A program made the translations under genes and the position numbers. A stretch of DNA of 64,000 nt. Origin: an uncultured Senegalimassilia sp. GTDB taxonomy: Bacteria; Actinomycetota; Coriobacteriia; Coriobacteriales; Eggerthellaceae. Below are positions 16,832 through 24,622 of the stretch, piece after piece. How positions within the stretch are numbered: position 1 is the first letter of the stretch; each line of letters begins with the position of its first letter. The stretch covers positions 62,001 to 126,000 of the forward strand of contig NZ_CAKUAT010000006.1 of the NCBI RefSeq assembly GCF_934636665.1. Reading direction: 5' to 3'. The notes beneath the pieces were generated by a model, which had not been told where the DNA came from, searched no databases, and was given only the letters and a program-made list of their open reading frames with translations.

Positions 16832-16852
16832 GGCGCAAGTGCGCCGTTTTTT
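16832..16852 (+). terminator. Short terminator between feoA and feoB
   Basis: GGCGC (16832-16836), a 4-base loop, GCGCC (16841-16845) and a T-run at 16847-16852. The stem is short (5-6 bp), so termination is probably partial. Confidence 0.5.
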
Positions 16853-16861
16853 ACCGGAACG

Positions 16862-16877
16862 AGTTACCGTAACCTAA
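16862..16877 (+). promoter_or_regulatory. Candidate DtxR/IdeR-type operator before feoB
   Basis: AGTTACCGTAACCTAA contains TAACCTAA (16870-16877), the reverse complement of the IdeR half-site TTAGGTTA, overlapping a small palindrome GTTACCGTAAC (16863-16873). The left half of the full IdeR consensus is not matched. It lies about 100 bases before feoB, and a DtxR-type repressor gene is at 20632. Confidence 0.4.
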
Positions 16878-16974
16878 CTCAAAATAGGCTTCTGACCTGG
16901 CATGATGAGACATTGATAGACGTCGAATCCCGCACAGCATAAGAAGCCGGATCGATTCGCAAGAAAGGTAGATC

Positions 16975-19569
16975 ATGGGAATCTGCATTGCCCTTGCCGG
17001 CAACCCGAACTGCGGCAAGACGACGATGTTCAACGACCTGACGGGCGCCAACCAATACGTTGGCAACTGGCCGGGCGTCACCGTCGAGAAGAAGGAAGGC
17101 AAGTACACGCGCGACAAGGACGTGACCATCACGGACTTGCCGGGCATCTACTCGCTGTCCCCGTATTCGCCCGAGGAGATCGTGGCGCGCGATTACCTGC
17201 TCGAAGGCGGCCCTGACGCCGTCATCAACCTGGTGGACGCCACCAACCTTGAGCGTAACCTGTATCTGACCAGCCAGATCTTGAACCTTGGCGTTCCTGT
17301 TGTGATCGCCCTGAACATGATGGACCTGGTGGAGAAGAACGGCGACAAGATCGACGTCGACGGCCTGTCCCGCGAACTCGGGTGCCCCATCATCCCCACC
17401 TCGGCGCTGAAGGGCCGCGGCATGGAGGATGTGGTCAAGGCCGCCATCGATGCCGCTCGAAGCAACAAGGTCCCTGCGTCGCAGATGAGGTTCGACGCCG
17501 CCGTTGAGGAGGCGCTCGTCAAGATCGAGGGCGTGCTCGGCGATAAGGTCGCTTCCAACGCTGCGCGCTGGTACGCCATCAAGCTGTTCGAGGCCGAGGA
17601 CAAGACCATCGCCGACCTCAAGCTTTCCCAGGCCGACTTGGACGCCATCGCCGCTATCCGCACCTCCATCGAGGACAAGCTCGATGACGATGCCGAGTCC
17701 ATCATCACCGCCGAGCGCTATGACGCCATCAGCCATGTTGTGGACAAGACCGTCAAGCGCACGCGCACGGGCCTGACCACCTCGCAGAAGATCGACCGCG
17801 TGGTCACCAACCGCTGGCTGGGCCTGCCCATCTTCGTCGTCATCATGTTCTTCGTGTACTGGCTGGCGGTCTCCGTTGGCGGCGGCGTGGTGACCGACTG
17901 GGCCAACGACGGCATCTCCGGCGATGGCTGGCTCTACACCGGCAACGCCGCGTTCGACGAGGCCACCGAGGAATACGAGGATGCTCATTCCCAGGTCGTG
18001 GCCTATGTTGAGAACATCCTGGGCGAGGATGAGGAATCCGAGCTGCCCTCCGACGAATCGCAGGAAGTGCTCGACGCCTTGGCCGCCGAGGAGCCCGAAG
18101 CTCCTGAAGACGACGCCGATGAGGACGCCGTAGCCGAATACGAGGACGCCTTGGCCGAATACGAGGAGGCGCAGGCCATCGTCGCCGACTTCGACGAGCA
18201 GGCGCAGGCTTCCCATGCCGTGGCCTCTATGGAGGTAGAGGACGAGGACGGCAACGTGGAGGAGCAGACCATCACGTTCGCCGATTACCAGAAGGCCCTT
18301 GAGGTCGAGGAGCCCGATCCGGCCGACGGCACGTGGGGCCTGTGGATCCCGGGTCTTGGCGCCATCATCGCCGATGCCATGGAAGCGGCCGACGTCGCGC
18401 CGTGGCTGCAGTCCCTCGTCAACGACGGCATCGTCTCCGGCGTCGGCGCCGTCATCGGCTTCATCCCGCAGATGATCATCCTGTTCCTGCTGCTGGGCAT
18501 CCTGGAGCTGTGCGGCTACATGTCCCGCGTCGCGTTCATCATGGACCGTATCTTCCGCAAGTTCGGCCTGTCCGGTAAATCGTTCATCCCCATGCTCATC
18601 GCCTCCGGTTGCGGTGTGCCCGCCGTCATGTCCACCAAGACCATCGAGAACGAGATGGATCGTCGCATGACCATCATGACCACCACGATGATTCCGTGCG
18701 GTGCCAAGATGCCCATCATCGCGCTCGTGTTCGGCGCGCTGGCATCCGGCGACTCGTCGGCAACGTGGTACGTGGCCCCCATGTTCTACTTCCTGGGCGT
18801 CATCGCCATCATCCTCTCCGGCATCATGCTGAAGAAGACCAAGCTGTTCGCCGGCGACGCCACTCCGTTCGTCATGGAGCTGCCCGAATACCATATGCCC
18901 ACGGTGAAGTCCATCCTGCTGTCCATGTGGGAGCGCGTGAAGGGCTACATCATCAAGGCTGGTACCATCATCTTCCTGTCCACCATCGTCATCTGGTTCC
19001 TCATGAACTTCGGCGATGCGGGCGAGGGCTTCGGCCTGCTCGACTCCGATGCCCCCGACTACATGGAGTACAGCCTCATGGCCGGCTTGGGCAACCTGCT
19101 TGCCTGGATCTTCGCGCCGCTGGGCTTCGATAACTGGCAGGCTACGGCGACCGCCGTCACCGGCTTGGTGGCCAAGGAGAACGTCGTTGCCACCGTGGGC
19201 ATCATCACGCAGCTGGCCGATTACGGCGAGGCTGACCCGCAGCTGTGGTTCGGCTTCCTGCAGATGCTCGGCGGTTCTACCGCTGCCGTCGTCGCCTTCT
19301 GTGCGTTCAACCTGCTGTGCGCTCCGTGCTTCGCTGCCATGGGCACCATCCGCCAGCAGCAGAACTCCCCGAAGTGGTTCTGGATCACCATCGGCTACCT
19401 GTGCGGTTTCGCCTGGTGCGTGGGCACCATGCTCTACCAGTTCGTCGGCCTTGCGACCGGCGAGGTCGAGTTCAACGTGTTCACCGTGGTGGCCATCGTC
19501 ATCGCAGCCGCCATGCTGTTCCAGATCTTCCGCCCCATGCCCAAGCGTGAGGAGAAGCAGGAGAAGTAG
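16975..19569 (+). CDS. feoB: FeoB ferrous iron transporter
   Basis: An 864-residue membrane GTPase that imports Fe(II). The N-terminal G domain shows G1 GNPNCGKTT (9-17), G3 DLPG (54-57) and G4 NMMD (114-117), followed by the helical GDI-like region (about 165-270). The membrane part starts near 283, with two gate-like halves marked by SGCGVPAVMSTKTIENE and a C-terminal half with VAKENVVATVG. Between the first and second helices (about 323-452) is an unusually long, strongly acidic insertion rich in Glu and Asp. ATG 16975 follows AAGAAAGG. It is preceded by two feoA genes and followed by a Cys-rich membrane protein. Confidence 0.95.
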   Translation: MGICIALAGNPNCGKTTMFNDLTGANQYVGNWPGVTVEKKEGKYTRDKDVTITDLPGIYSLSPYSPEEIVARDYLLEGGPDAVINLVDATNLERNLYLTSQILNLGVPVVIALNMMDLVEKNGDKIDVDGLSRELGCPIIPTSALKGRGMEDVVKAAIDAARSNKVPASQMRFDAAVEEALVKIEGVLGDKVASNAARWYAIKLFEAEDKTIADLKLSQADLDAIAAIRTSIEDKLDDDAESIITAERYDAISHVVDKTVKRTRTGLTTSQKIDRVVTNRWLGLPIFVVIMFFVYWLAVSVGGGVVTDWANDGISGDGWLYTGNAAFDEATEEYEDAHSQVVAYVENILGEDEESELPSDESQEVLDALAAEEPEAPEDDADEDAVAEYEDALAEYEEAQAIVADFDEQAQASHAVASMEVEDEDGNVEEQTITFADYQKALEVEEPDPADGTWGLWIPGLGAIIADAMEAADVAPWLQSLVNDGIVSGVGAVIGFIPQMIILFLLLGILELCGYMSRVAFIMDRIFRKFGLSGKSFIPMLIASGCGVPAVMSTKTIENEMDRRMTIMTTTMIPCGAKMPIIALVFGALASGDSSATWYVAPMFYFLGVIAIILSGIMLKKTKLFAGDATPFVMELPEYHMPTVKSILLSMWERVKGYIIKAGTIIFLSTIVIWFLMNFGDAGEGFGLLDSDAPDYMEYSLMAGLGNLLAWIFAPLGFDNWQATATAVTGLVAKENVVATVGIITQLADYGEADPQLWFGFLQMLGGSTAAVVAFCAFNLLCAPCFAAMGTIRQQQNSPKWFWITIGYLCGFAWCVGTMLYQFVGLATGEVEFNVFTVVAIVIAAAMLFQIFRPMPKREEKQEK

Positions 19570-19647
19570 CGCTGCGCCCATCTTGCAAGACCGGTATCGG
19601 GCCAGAAAACCATCGATGACGGTTTTGCGAAGACGTGAGCTGCTTTA

Positions 19648-19679
19648 AGCGGGACGCCGCCTTCGGGTGGCGTCCCGCT
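19648..19679 (+). terminator. Terminator-like hairpin after feoB
   Basis: AGCGGGACGCC (19648-19658) pairs with 19669-19679; the inner bases form a further short stem closed by a TTCG tetraloop. A weaker AAAACC/GGTTTT hairpin lies at about 19606-19628. No T-run follows. Confidence 0.55.
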
Positions 19680-19755
19680 GTCGTTCGTAGTATTATCCAA
19701 AGGAAACATTTTCGCGCGCCGGCATCGGTGCGCAGCGTTGGGAAGGAGTCAGACC

Positions 19756-19974
19756 GTGATCTTGGGTTTGGAATTCAACCTGTCGACCGTGGCGGTCCTG
19801 CTGATCGTGGTCGCATGGGCGGTATGGGCGGTGCGCCGTCTGTGGAGCCGAGGCATGTGCGACTGCCATGCCGACAGCCCGCGCGGTTGCTCGGGCGGCT
19901 GCGGCGGGTGCACGGGGTGCAGCGCCGCGGCGCGCATGGCCGCCGACATGGGCAAGGCCGTGTCCGGCAGATAG
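19756..19974 (+). CDS. FeoB-associated Cys-rich membrane protein
   Basis: A 72-residue protein with one membrane helix (about residues 8-26) and a cytoplasmic tail packed with cysteines: MCDCHADS then CSGGCGGCTGC. This is the pattern of the short FeoB-associated Cys-rich proteins (Pfam PF12669 family), proposed to act with FeoB in ferrous iron transport, perhaps in metal binding or as a FeoC substitute. GTG 19756 is chosen because GGAAGGAG (19741-19748) is 7 bases upstream; an in-frame TTG at 19738 precedes that site and is less likely. A TATTAT box (19691-19696) hints at a separate promoter. Confidence 0.85.
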   Translation: MILGLEFNLSTVAVLLIVVAWAVWAVRRLWSRGMCDCHADSPRGCSGGCGGCTGCSAAARMAADMGKAVSGR

Positions 19975-20019
19975 GCGAACCGCGGGCATGTCCGCGGTAT
20001 AGAAGATGCGACCAAGGGG

Positions 20020-20046
20020 AGGGGCCGGCTTGATGCCGGCCCCTTT
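20020..20046 (+). terminator. Rho-independent terminator after the Cys-rich gene
   Basis: AGGGGCCGGC (20020-20029), loop TTGAT, GCCGGCCCCT (20035-20044) and then TTT. It closes the feo transcription unit. Confidence 0.8.
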
Positions 20047-20089
20047 GCGTATTCGACGGTCTTGCGGTCGGGGAGAGCCGGGCATGTGG

Positions 20090-20144
20090 CGCAGCCGTTC
20101 CGCGATATGAAGGCGAAGCGTGCGACGCAGCCGTTCCGCGATAT
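20090..20144 (+). repeat. Two 19-bp direct repeats
   Basis: CGCAGCCGTTCCGCGATAT occurs at 20090-20108 and exactly again at 20126-20144, 36 bases apart. No gene is credible here: the open frame from 20062 to 20331 lacks a good start signal. The role is unknown; it might be a regulator site or a remnant of duplication. Confidence 0.6.
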
Positions 20145-20316
20145 CCGGGCGGCAGGGGAGGTTCGCTTGGGAAGCGTTCGGATGGGCTTGGGAATCAACC
20201 GGCAACGGGAAGCCCGTCCGCGCCCGCGTCGAACGCAAACGAAGCGCTCGAGCGAGCTCGCGAATCAAGCGCGCAAGATGAGAAGATTGCTTAGGAAAAC
20301 TTTCTCCAAAAAGTTA

Positions 20317-20345
20317 TTGACGGTTTACTAAAGTTACCCTATACT
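20317..20345 (+). promoter_or_regulatory. Strong sigma-A-type promoter
   Basis: TTGACG (20317-20322), a 17-base spacer and TATACT (20340-20345) make one of the two best promoters in the window. The spacer contains GGTTTACTAAAGTTACC, with a GTTACC element also present upstream of feoB. It drives either a small RNA (20352 onward) or the leader of the DtxR-type gene. Confidence 0.75.
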
Positions 20346-20351
20346 GACAAA

Positions 20352-20512
20352 TGTCGATGGCAAGCGTTTCCCCCTTCGCGAAAGCCATCAGACGCCTCTC
20401 TTTCTTTTGCTGACCCGGCGGCAGGGCTCTTCTCGTCTGGCCCCGCCGTATCAGCAGGCCGACGAGGGTTCCATACCCCCCCCTCTCCACCCTCGTCGGC
20501 CACTTTCTCCTC
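20352..20512 (+). ncRNA. Candidate small RNA with C-rich loops
   Basis: Downstream of the promoter at 20317-20345 the sequence folds into three hairpins without a convincing open frame. The first pairs GATGGC (20356-20361) with GCCATC (20384-20389) around an inner loop TTTCCCCCTT. The second pairs GCTGA..CGGCGG (20409-20421) with CCGCCG..TCAGC (20443-20455). The third has an 11-bp stem, GCCGACGAGGG (20458-20468) with 20490-20500, and a 21-base loop containing eight consecutive C residues followed by TCTCC. Pyrimidine-rich sequence follows but no clean T-run. It may be a free regulatory RNA or the leader of the gene at 20632. Confidence 0.45.
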
Positions 20513-20631
20513 TTCGGGTTTCCCCGCGAATTCACCAGCCGTTTGAACAGCCGGAATGCGCAGCTGTGCGCTTTTCGGTGTTATGCTGTCGCCCTGTGGT
20601 ACTATGGGGGCAACTATGAAAGGAGGGCCCA

Positions 20632-21012
20632 ATGGAGAAGATGTCCAAATCGCACGAGGATTACCTTGAGGCCATCGTAATGCTCGGGGGCACCACGGAG
20701 GTGTCCGTCCGATCTGTCGACATCGCCAACAAAATGGGCGTTTCCAAGGCTTCCGTGAACAAGGCGGTCACCGCGCTGAAGGAGAAGGCCCTTGCCGAGC
20801 AGCCGTATTACGGCGATGTCACCCTCACCGAGGCTGGTTTCGCCTATGGCACGGCCATCTACGAGCGTCATTGCATGCTCTCGAAGTTCTTGCACAAGGA
20901 GCTGGGCATTCCCGCCGACGTTGCCGAAAACGAAGCCTGCCTTATGGAACACGCCATCAGCGACGACTCGTTCGAGAAATGGAGAGCTTATATTAAAAAG
21001 CTCGACCTCTAA
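20632..21012 (+). CDS. DtxR/MntR family metal-dependent repressor
   Basis: A 126-residue regulator made of the N-terminal winged helix (about 5-62: HEDYLEAIVML, then DIANKMGVSKASVNKAVTAL) and the dimerization/metal domain (about 70-126). The metal ligand block EACLMEH has Cys-x-x-Glu-His, matching the DtxR/IdeR arrangement rather than the Glu of MntR, which points to Fe(II) sensing. The C-terminal SH3-like domain of full-length DtxR is missing, as in short family members. ATG 20632 follows AGGAGG at 20621-20626. An extended -10 (TGGTACTAT, 20597-20605) lies just upstream, in addition to the distant promoter at 20317. Likely targets are the feo genes. Confidence 0.85.
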   Translation: MEKMSKSHEDYLEAIVMLGGTTEVSVRSVDIANKMGVSKASVNKAVTALKEKALAEQPYYGDVTLTEAGFAYGTAIYERHCMLSKFLHKELGIPADVAENEACLMEHAISDDSFEKWRAYIKKLDL

Positions 21013-21197
21013 AGGCGCGAAGACGCCCATCGTTGAAGCTAAACCGCATGCCAGCCGCCCGTTTCCTCTTCGGAGACGGGCGGTTTTCCGTCTTGGGCGT
21101 CGGCGGCGCGGCGGCGCTCGATGTGCTATCCTACCGAATGCTTCTTGCACCAAATCACACACTCAATCGAACCACATGCGCTAAGGGGCGGTCATCC

Positions 21198-22184
21198 ATG
21201 TCACGGCAAGCTCATATCCTCTCGTTCGACGACGTCAAGCGAGGCGGTTCCCGTTACCCGGAACATCAGCATCGCGATCGGGCGGAGCGCCCGCAGGCGG
21301 GTCGCGCCCGCGCGGGCCAGCGTCCCTCGCAGGCCCCGCGTCGTCAAAGCTCGCCTTTGCTGTCCTATCTTTCCGAGGACGCGTTCGCGCAGCCTTATTC
21401 CGACGAGGAGGCCTTGCGGCATCCCGCACAGCAGCGCCGCGGCGCATCCCGCGCCGCCCGTAAGCGCGGCGAAGCCGTCGCCGAGCCGCGTCGTTCCTCT
21501 CGCGTTTCCTCGCAAGAGCGTGATGAGCGCGCCGAAGAGGCGCAGGAGGGTCGGATCACGGCAGCCGATCGCCGCCGTGCCAAGGCGAAGGCCCGTGCCA
21601 AGGCCAAGGCCGGCCGCGCGTTCGAGAAGCAGTTCGGCGGGCAGGCGCCCGAGAGCGACGATTCCCCGCGCGCAGCCGTGTACAAAGGGCAGATGGGGTC
21701 AAGCCAACGCCGCGCCCAGCGTATGCAGGCCGATGAGTCCACGCCTTCTCGCAACCGCCGTCATGCGCGTTTCTCCAAAGATGCCCTTATGGGCGCCATG
21801 GGGTCTCGTAACTTCATGATCGGCGCCGCCGTGGCGGCATGCCTGGTCATGTCCACGGTGTTCCTGTATCCCACCGCGCAGCGCTACTATTGCAGCGTGC
21901 GCGACCACGACAAGCTGGTCATCGAATACGATGCGCTCGTCGATCGCAACCAAGCGCTGCAATCCGACGTCGATTCCCTGCAAACCGATGCGGGCGTCGA
22001 GCAGCGCGCCCACGAGCAGCTCGGTTGGGTGAAGAAGGGCGAGGAATCCGCCAACGTGCGCGGTTTGAACCTGGAGGAAACGCAGCAGGGCTCCAATATC
22101 ACGCCCAACATCTCCTCCGATAGCGTGCAGGCGCCCGATACGTGGTACTCGCCGCTGCTCGATCTGGTGTTCGGCTACAAATAA
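21198..22184 (+). CDS. FtsB/DivIC-like septum formation protein with long basic N-terminus
   Basis: A 328-residue protein. The first ~195 residues are cytoplasmic, low-complexity and highly basic (a Lys-Ala/Arg-Ala run near 130-145). A membrane helix follows (about 202-220), then a coiled coil (about 228-265: HDKLVIEYDALVDRNQALQSDVD) and a short exported tail. The helix plus coiled coil match the DivIC/FtsB family of the divisome; most such proteins are around 100-130 residues, so the N-terminal extension is unusual, though long ones occur in actinobacteria. ATG 21198 has AAGGGGCGG upstream. A Ppx/GppA gene follows after 18 bases, a common actinobacterial pair. Confidence 0.75.
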   Translation: MSRQAHILSFDDVKRGGSRYPEHQHRDRAERPQAGRARAGQRPSQAPRRQSSPLLSYLSEDAFAQPYSDEEALRHPAQQRRGASRAARKRGEAVAEPRRSSRVSSQERDERAEEAQEGRITAADRRRAKAKARAKAKAGRAFEKQFGGQAPESDDSPRAAVYKGQMGSSQRRAQRMQADESTPSRNRRHARFSKDALMGAMGSRNFMIGAAVAACLVMSTVFLYPTAQRYYCSVRDHDKLVIEYDALVDRNQALQSDVDSLQTDAGVEQRAHEQLGWVKKGEESANVRGLNLEETQQGSNITPNISSDSVQAPDTWYSPLLDLVFGYK

Positions 22185-22202
22185 ACAGGCAAGGGGGCTG
22201 CC

Positions 22203-23174
22203 ATGACCGAAAGCTGTGCGCAAGGCTTTGCTGCAGGGCGCTATGCCGCCATCGACATCGGAACGGTCACGTGCCGTATGCTCGTGGCCGACGTCGATGC
22301 CGCGGGCGCCATCCAAGAGGTGGATCGCGAATACGCCATCACCAACCTTGGCGAAGGGGTCGACGCCACCGGCATGCTCGCGCCCGCCGCAATCGAGCAC
22401 ACCGCCGAAACGGTAGGAGGCTATTGCGCCGTGCGCGACCGTCTTGCCGAGCAGGGCGCCCCTATCGCCAAGACCATCGCGGTCGCAACCTCGGCATCGC
22501 GCGATGCGGGAAACTCCGATGAGTTCGTGCGGCGTCTGGCGGACTTGGGAATCGTCCTTTCGGTCATCCCCGGCTGGAAGGAAGCGGGGCTGTCGTTCTC
22601 GGGCGCATCGTGCGATTTCCCTGGTCAGGACCTTATGGTGGTGGATATCGGCGGCGGCTCCACCGAGATGGTGGTGGGCCGTGCGGGCCAAGCACCGGCG
22701 TGGGCGCATTCGTTCGATATCGGATGTCGTCGCGTCACCGAGAAGTTCATACGCACCGATCCTCCCGCACCCGCCGAGCTTGAAGCAGCGCGCGAATGGG
22801 TAGCGCAGCAGCTTGCCGAGCATCTCGGGGAAGCCGGGAAGGCCGGCGTGGCGCCTGAGCGCCTGGTGGCGGTCGCGGGTACGGCCACCACGGTGGTCGC
22901 GGTGCGCGACCAGATGCGGGTCTACGATTCGACGAAGGTGCATAAGGCGCACGTGACGCGCCAGCAGCTCGATCGGCAGTACTCGGAGCTTGCGGCCATG
23001 CCCCTGGAGCGGCGCAGCCAGGTCGTGGGTTTGGATCCCGGCCGGGCCCCGGTCATCGTGGCGGGACTGGTCATCATGCAGGCGGTCATGGATGCCGTCG
23101 GCGTGGACGGGTTCACCGTCAGCGAGACGGACATCCTGCACGGCATCATTTTGGACGCGGCCAAGCTAGGCTAG
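22203..23174 (+). CDS. Ppx/GppA family exopolyphosphatase/pppGpp phosphohydrolase
   Basis: A 323-residue ASKHA-fold enzyme. The first phosphate loop AAIDIGTVTCRMLV is near residues 15-28 and the second, MVVDIGGGSTEMVVG, near 145-159; a further block GTATTVVAV is at about 224-232. These fit the Ppx/GppA family, which hydrolyses inorganic polyphosphate and, in some members, pppGpp. The length matches the short single-module actinobacterial type without a C-terminal HD domain. ATG 22203 follows AAGGGGG. It is 18 bases downstream of the DivIC-like gene and likely in the same operon. Confidence 0.9.
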   Translation: MTESCAQGFAAGRYAAIDIGTVTCRMLVADVDAAGAIQEVDREYAITNLGEGVDATGMLAPAAIEHTAETVGGYCAVRDRLAEQGAPIAKTIAVATSASRDAGNSDEFVRRLADLGIVLSVIPGWKEAGLSFSGASCDFPGQDLMVVDIGGGSTEMVVGRAGQAPAWAHSFDIGCRRVTEKFIRTDPPAPAELEAAREWVAQQLAEHLGEAGKAGVAPERLVAVAGTATTVVAVRDQMRVYDSTKVHKAHVTRQQLDRQYSELAAMPLERRSQVVGLDPGRAPVIVAGLVIMQAVMDAVGVDGFTVSETDILHGIILDAAKLG

Positions 23175-23257
23175 GTCGTCTTTCAAGCGGCAGCGTAACC
23201 TGGCGTTTCGCAAGCGCCCGCGGCGTAGTGCAACGGATTTGCGCGAACATGTGAAAA

Positions 23258-23289
23258 ACGGCCCGGATCGGTGAACCGATCCGGGCCGT
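23258..23289 (-). terminator. Terminator of tRNA-Leu
   Basis: A perfect 14-bp stem (23258-23271 with 23276-23289) and TGAA/TTCA loop. On the - strand it is followed by five T residues (23258-23254), so it ends the tRNA-Leu transcript; it may also stop + strand readthrough from the ppx gene. Confidence 0.85.
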
Positions 23290-23302
23290 TGCCATGTCTG
23301 CG

Positions 23303-23387
23303 TGGTAGGAGCGGTGGGATTCGAACCCACAAGCCTTGCGGCGGCGGATTTTAAGTCCGCTGCGTATGCCGATTCCGCCACGCTCCC
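23303..23387 (-). tRNA. tRNA-Leu (UAA anticodon)
   Basis: An 85-nt class II tRNA on the - strand including an encoded CCA end. The acceptor GGGAGCG pairs with CGCTCCT, the T arm contains GGTTCGAATCC, and a long variable arm identifies leucine or serine. The anticodon loop CTTAAAA gives UAA (complement of 23351-23353), reading UUA. An extended -10 (TGTTATGAT, 23413-23405) lies about 18 bases upstream. Confidence 0.95.
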
Positions 23388-23404
23388 GCGTTAGCGCGCC
23401 CACC

Positions 23405-23413
23405 ATCATAACA
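23405..23413 (-). promoter_or_regulatory. Extended -10 of tRNA-Leu
   Basis: On the - strand TGTTATGAT (23413-23405) is an extended -10 with a weak -35. It sits at the right distance from the tRNA 5' end. Confidence 0.5.
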
Positions 23414-23557
23414 GAAAAAGCCGCGAGGGCGTCTTGACGGCGGTCAATTTGAAGTTCCTTGGCTGATTGCGCCGCTTGTCCGGAGGGGCGCGTGAGCGCA
23501 AGACGCTTGTGGTACCATGACATGAAGCATGCAAGCGATTCGAATCAAGAAAGCGCT

Positions 23558-24613
23558 ATGAAGAACATCAACGAGATCATCGCAGACGTAGCCGAACCCC
23601 CGAAAACCTTCGAAGGCTATCTGATGGCCTATGCCGATCAGGTAGGGGATCTGGTGAACACCTATCTTCCCACGGGAACGCATCCCGACATGGATCGTTA
23701 TCTGTACACGCCCCTGAAGCGGTACAGCGAAAACGGCGGCAAGCGCCATCGCCCGCTCATCTGCTTCGCCGCATGCCTGGCCGTGGGCGGCGACATGCGC
23801 CTGGCCACCAGCGCGGCGGCCGCTATCGAGCACTTCCATACCGCGGCCCTCATTCACGACGACATCGCCGACGAGGCGGAGCTTCGCCGCGGCGAGCCGT
23901 GCATGCACTGCACGGAGGGCATCGGCCTTGCCATCAACGCGGGCGACCTTGCCTTGTCCCTGGTGAACGGCACGGTCGTGGAAGACCCCGACCTTGACGA
24001 TCATACGAAGGTCCGCGTTATCTCCGAGCTCATCGAAATGACGCGCCGTACCATTGAAGGCCAGGCCCTTGACATCGGATGGGCGCGCGACGGCCGCTAC
24101 GACATCACCCCCGAGGACTATCTTGTCATGGCCACGCATAAAACCGCCCATTACTCCGGTGCGGTGCCGCTGGCCGTGGGCGCCATCATCGGCGGCGGCA
24201 CGGCAGAAGAGGTGGAGGCCCTGCGCAGCTACGGCCTTGATACGGGCTTGGCGTTCCAGATCCAGGACGACCTGCTCAACCTCATCGGCAGCGAGGAGTC
24301 CACGAAGAAGGATTTCCGCAGCGACATCACCGAGGGCAAGCGCACGCTGGTGGTGGTGCACGCCCTGGCCAACGCCGCCCCTGAGGCGCGCGAGCGCCTT
24401 ATCCAGATCTTGTCAGCCAAGGAGAAGGACCCGGCGGTGCTCGCCGAGGCGGTCGACATCATGCAGGCAACGGGCAGCGTCGAGTATGCGCGCAGCTATG
24501 CTGAGAACCTGACCAACGCCGCGAAGGGCCGCTTGGTGGAAAAGGTGGGGCCGTCCCTGTCGCGCGACATGCTGATCTCCATGGCCGATTGGTTTGTGAA
24601 CCGACTGAAGTAG
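23558..24613 (+). CDS. Polyprenyl (isoprenyl) diphosphate synthase
   Basis: A 351-residue trans-prenyltransferase building linear isoprenoid diphosphates by adding isopentenyl diphosphate to an allylic primer. The first aspartate-rich motif is HDDIADEAELRRG, with the following arginines; the second is FQIQDDLLNL, where the third Asp is replaced by Asn, as in several family members. The substrate-binding GGKRHRPLI lies near residue 60. Chain length cannot be read from the sequence with confidence. ATG 23558 is chosen; ATG 23522 and TTG 23459 are in frame but would add a non-conserved tail. The peptidoglycan-binding gene follows nine bases after the stop. ispD and ispF in this window supply the upstream MEP pathway. 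Confidence 0.9.
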   Translation: MKNINEIIADVAEPPKTFEGYLMAYADQVGDLVNTYLPTGTHPDMDRYLYTPLKRYSENGGKRHRPLICFAACLAVGGDMRLATSAAAAIEHFHTAALIHDDIADEAELRRGEPCMHCTEGIGLAINAGDLALSLVNGTVVEDPDLDDHTKVRVISELIEMTRRTIEGQALDIGWARDGRYDITPEDYLVMATHKTAHYSGAVPLAVGAIIGGGTAEEVEALRSYGLDTGLAFQIQDDLLNLIGSEESTKKDFRSDITEGKRTLVVVHALANAAPEARERLIQILSAKEKDPAVLAEAVDIMQATGSVEYARSYAENLTNAAKGRLVEKVGPSLSRDMLISMADWFVNRLK

Positions 24614-24622
24614 GTGGGTGCA

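Noticed and set aside
16879..19581. 900-residue open frame on the - strand opposite feoB
   Set aside because: Its composition (His, Gly, Asp, Val runs) is that of a GC-rich shadow of feoB, and feoB itself is certain.
20062..20331. 89-residue open frame after the feo unit
   Set aside because: Starts with TTG, no ribosome binding site, encodes the direct repeat as PFRD blocks; no protein features.
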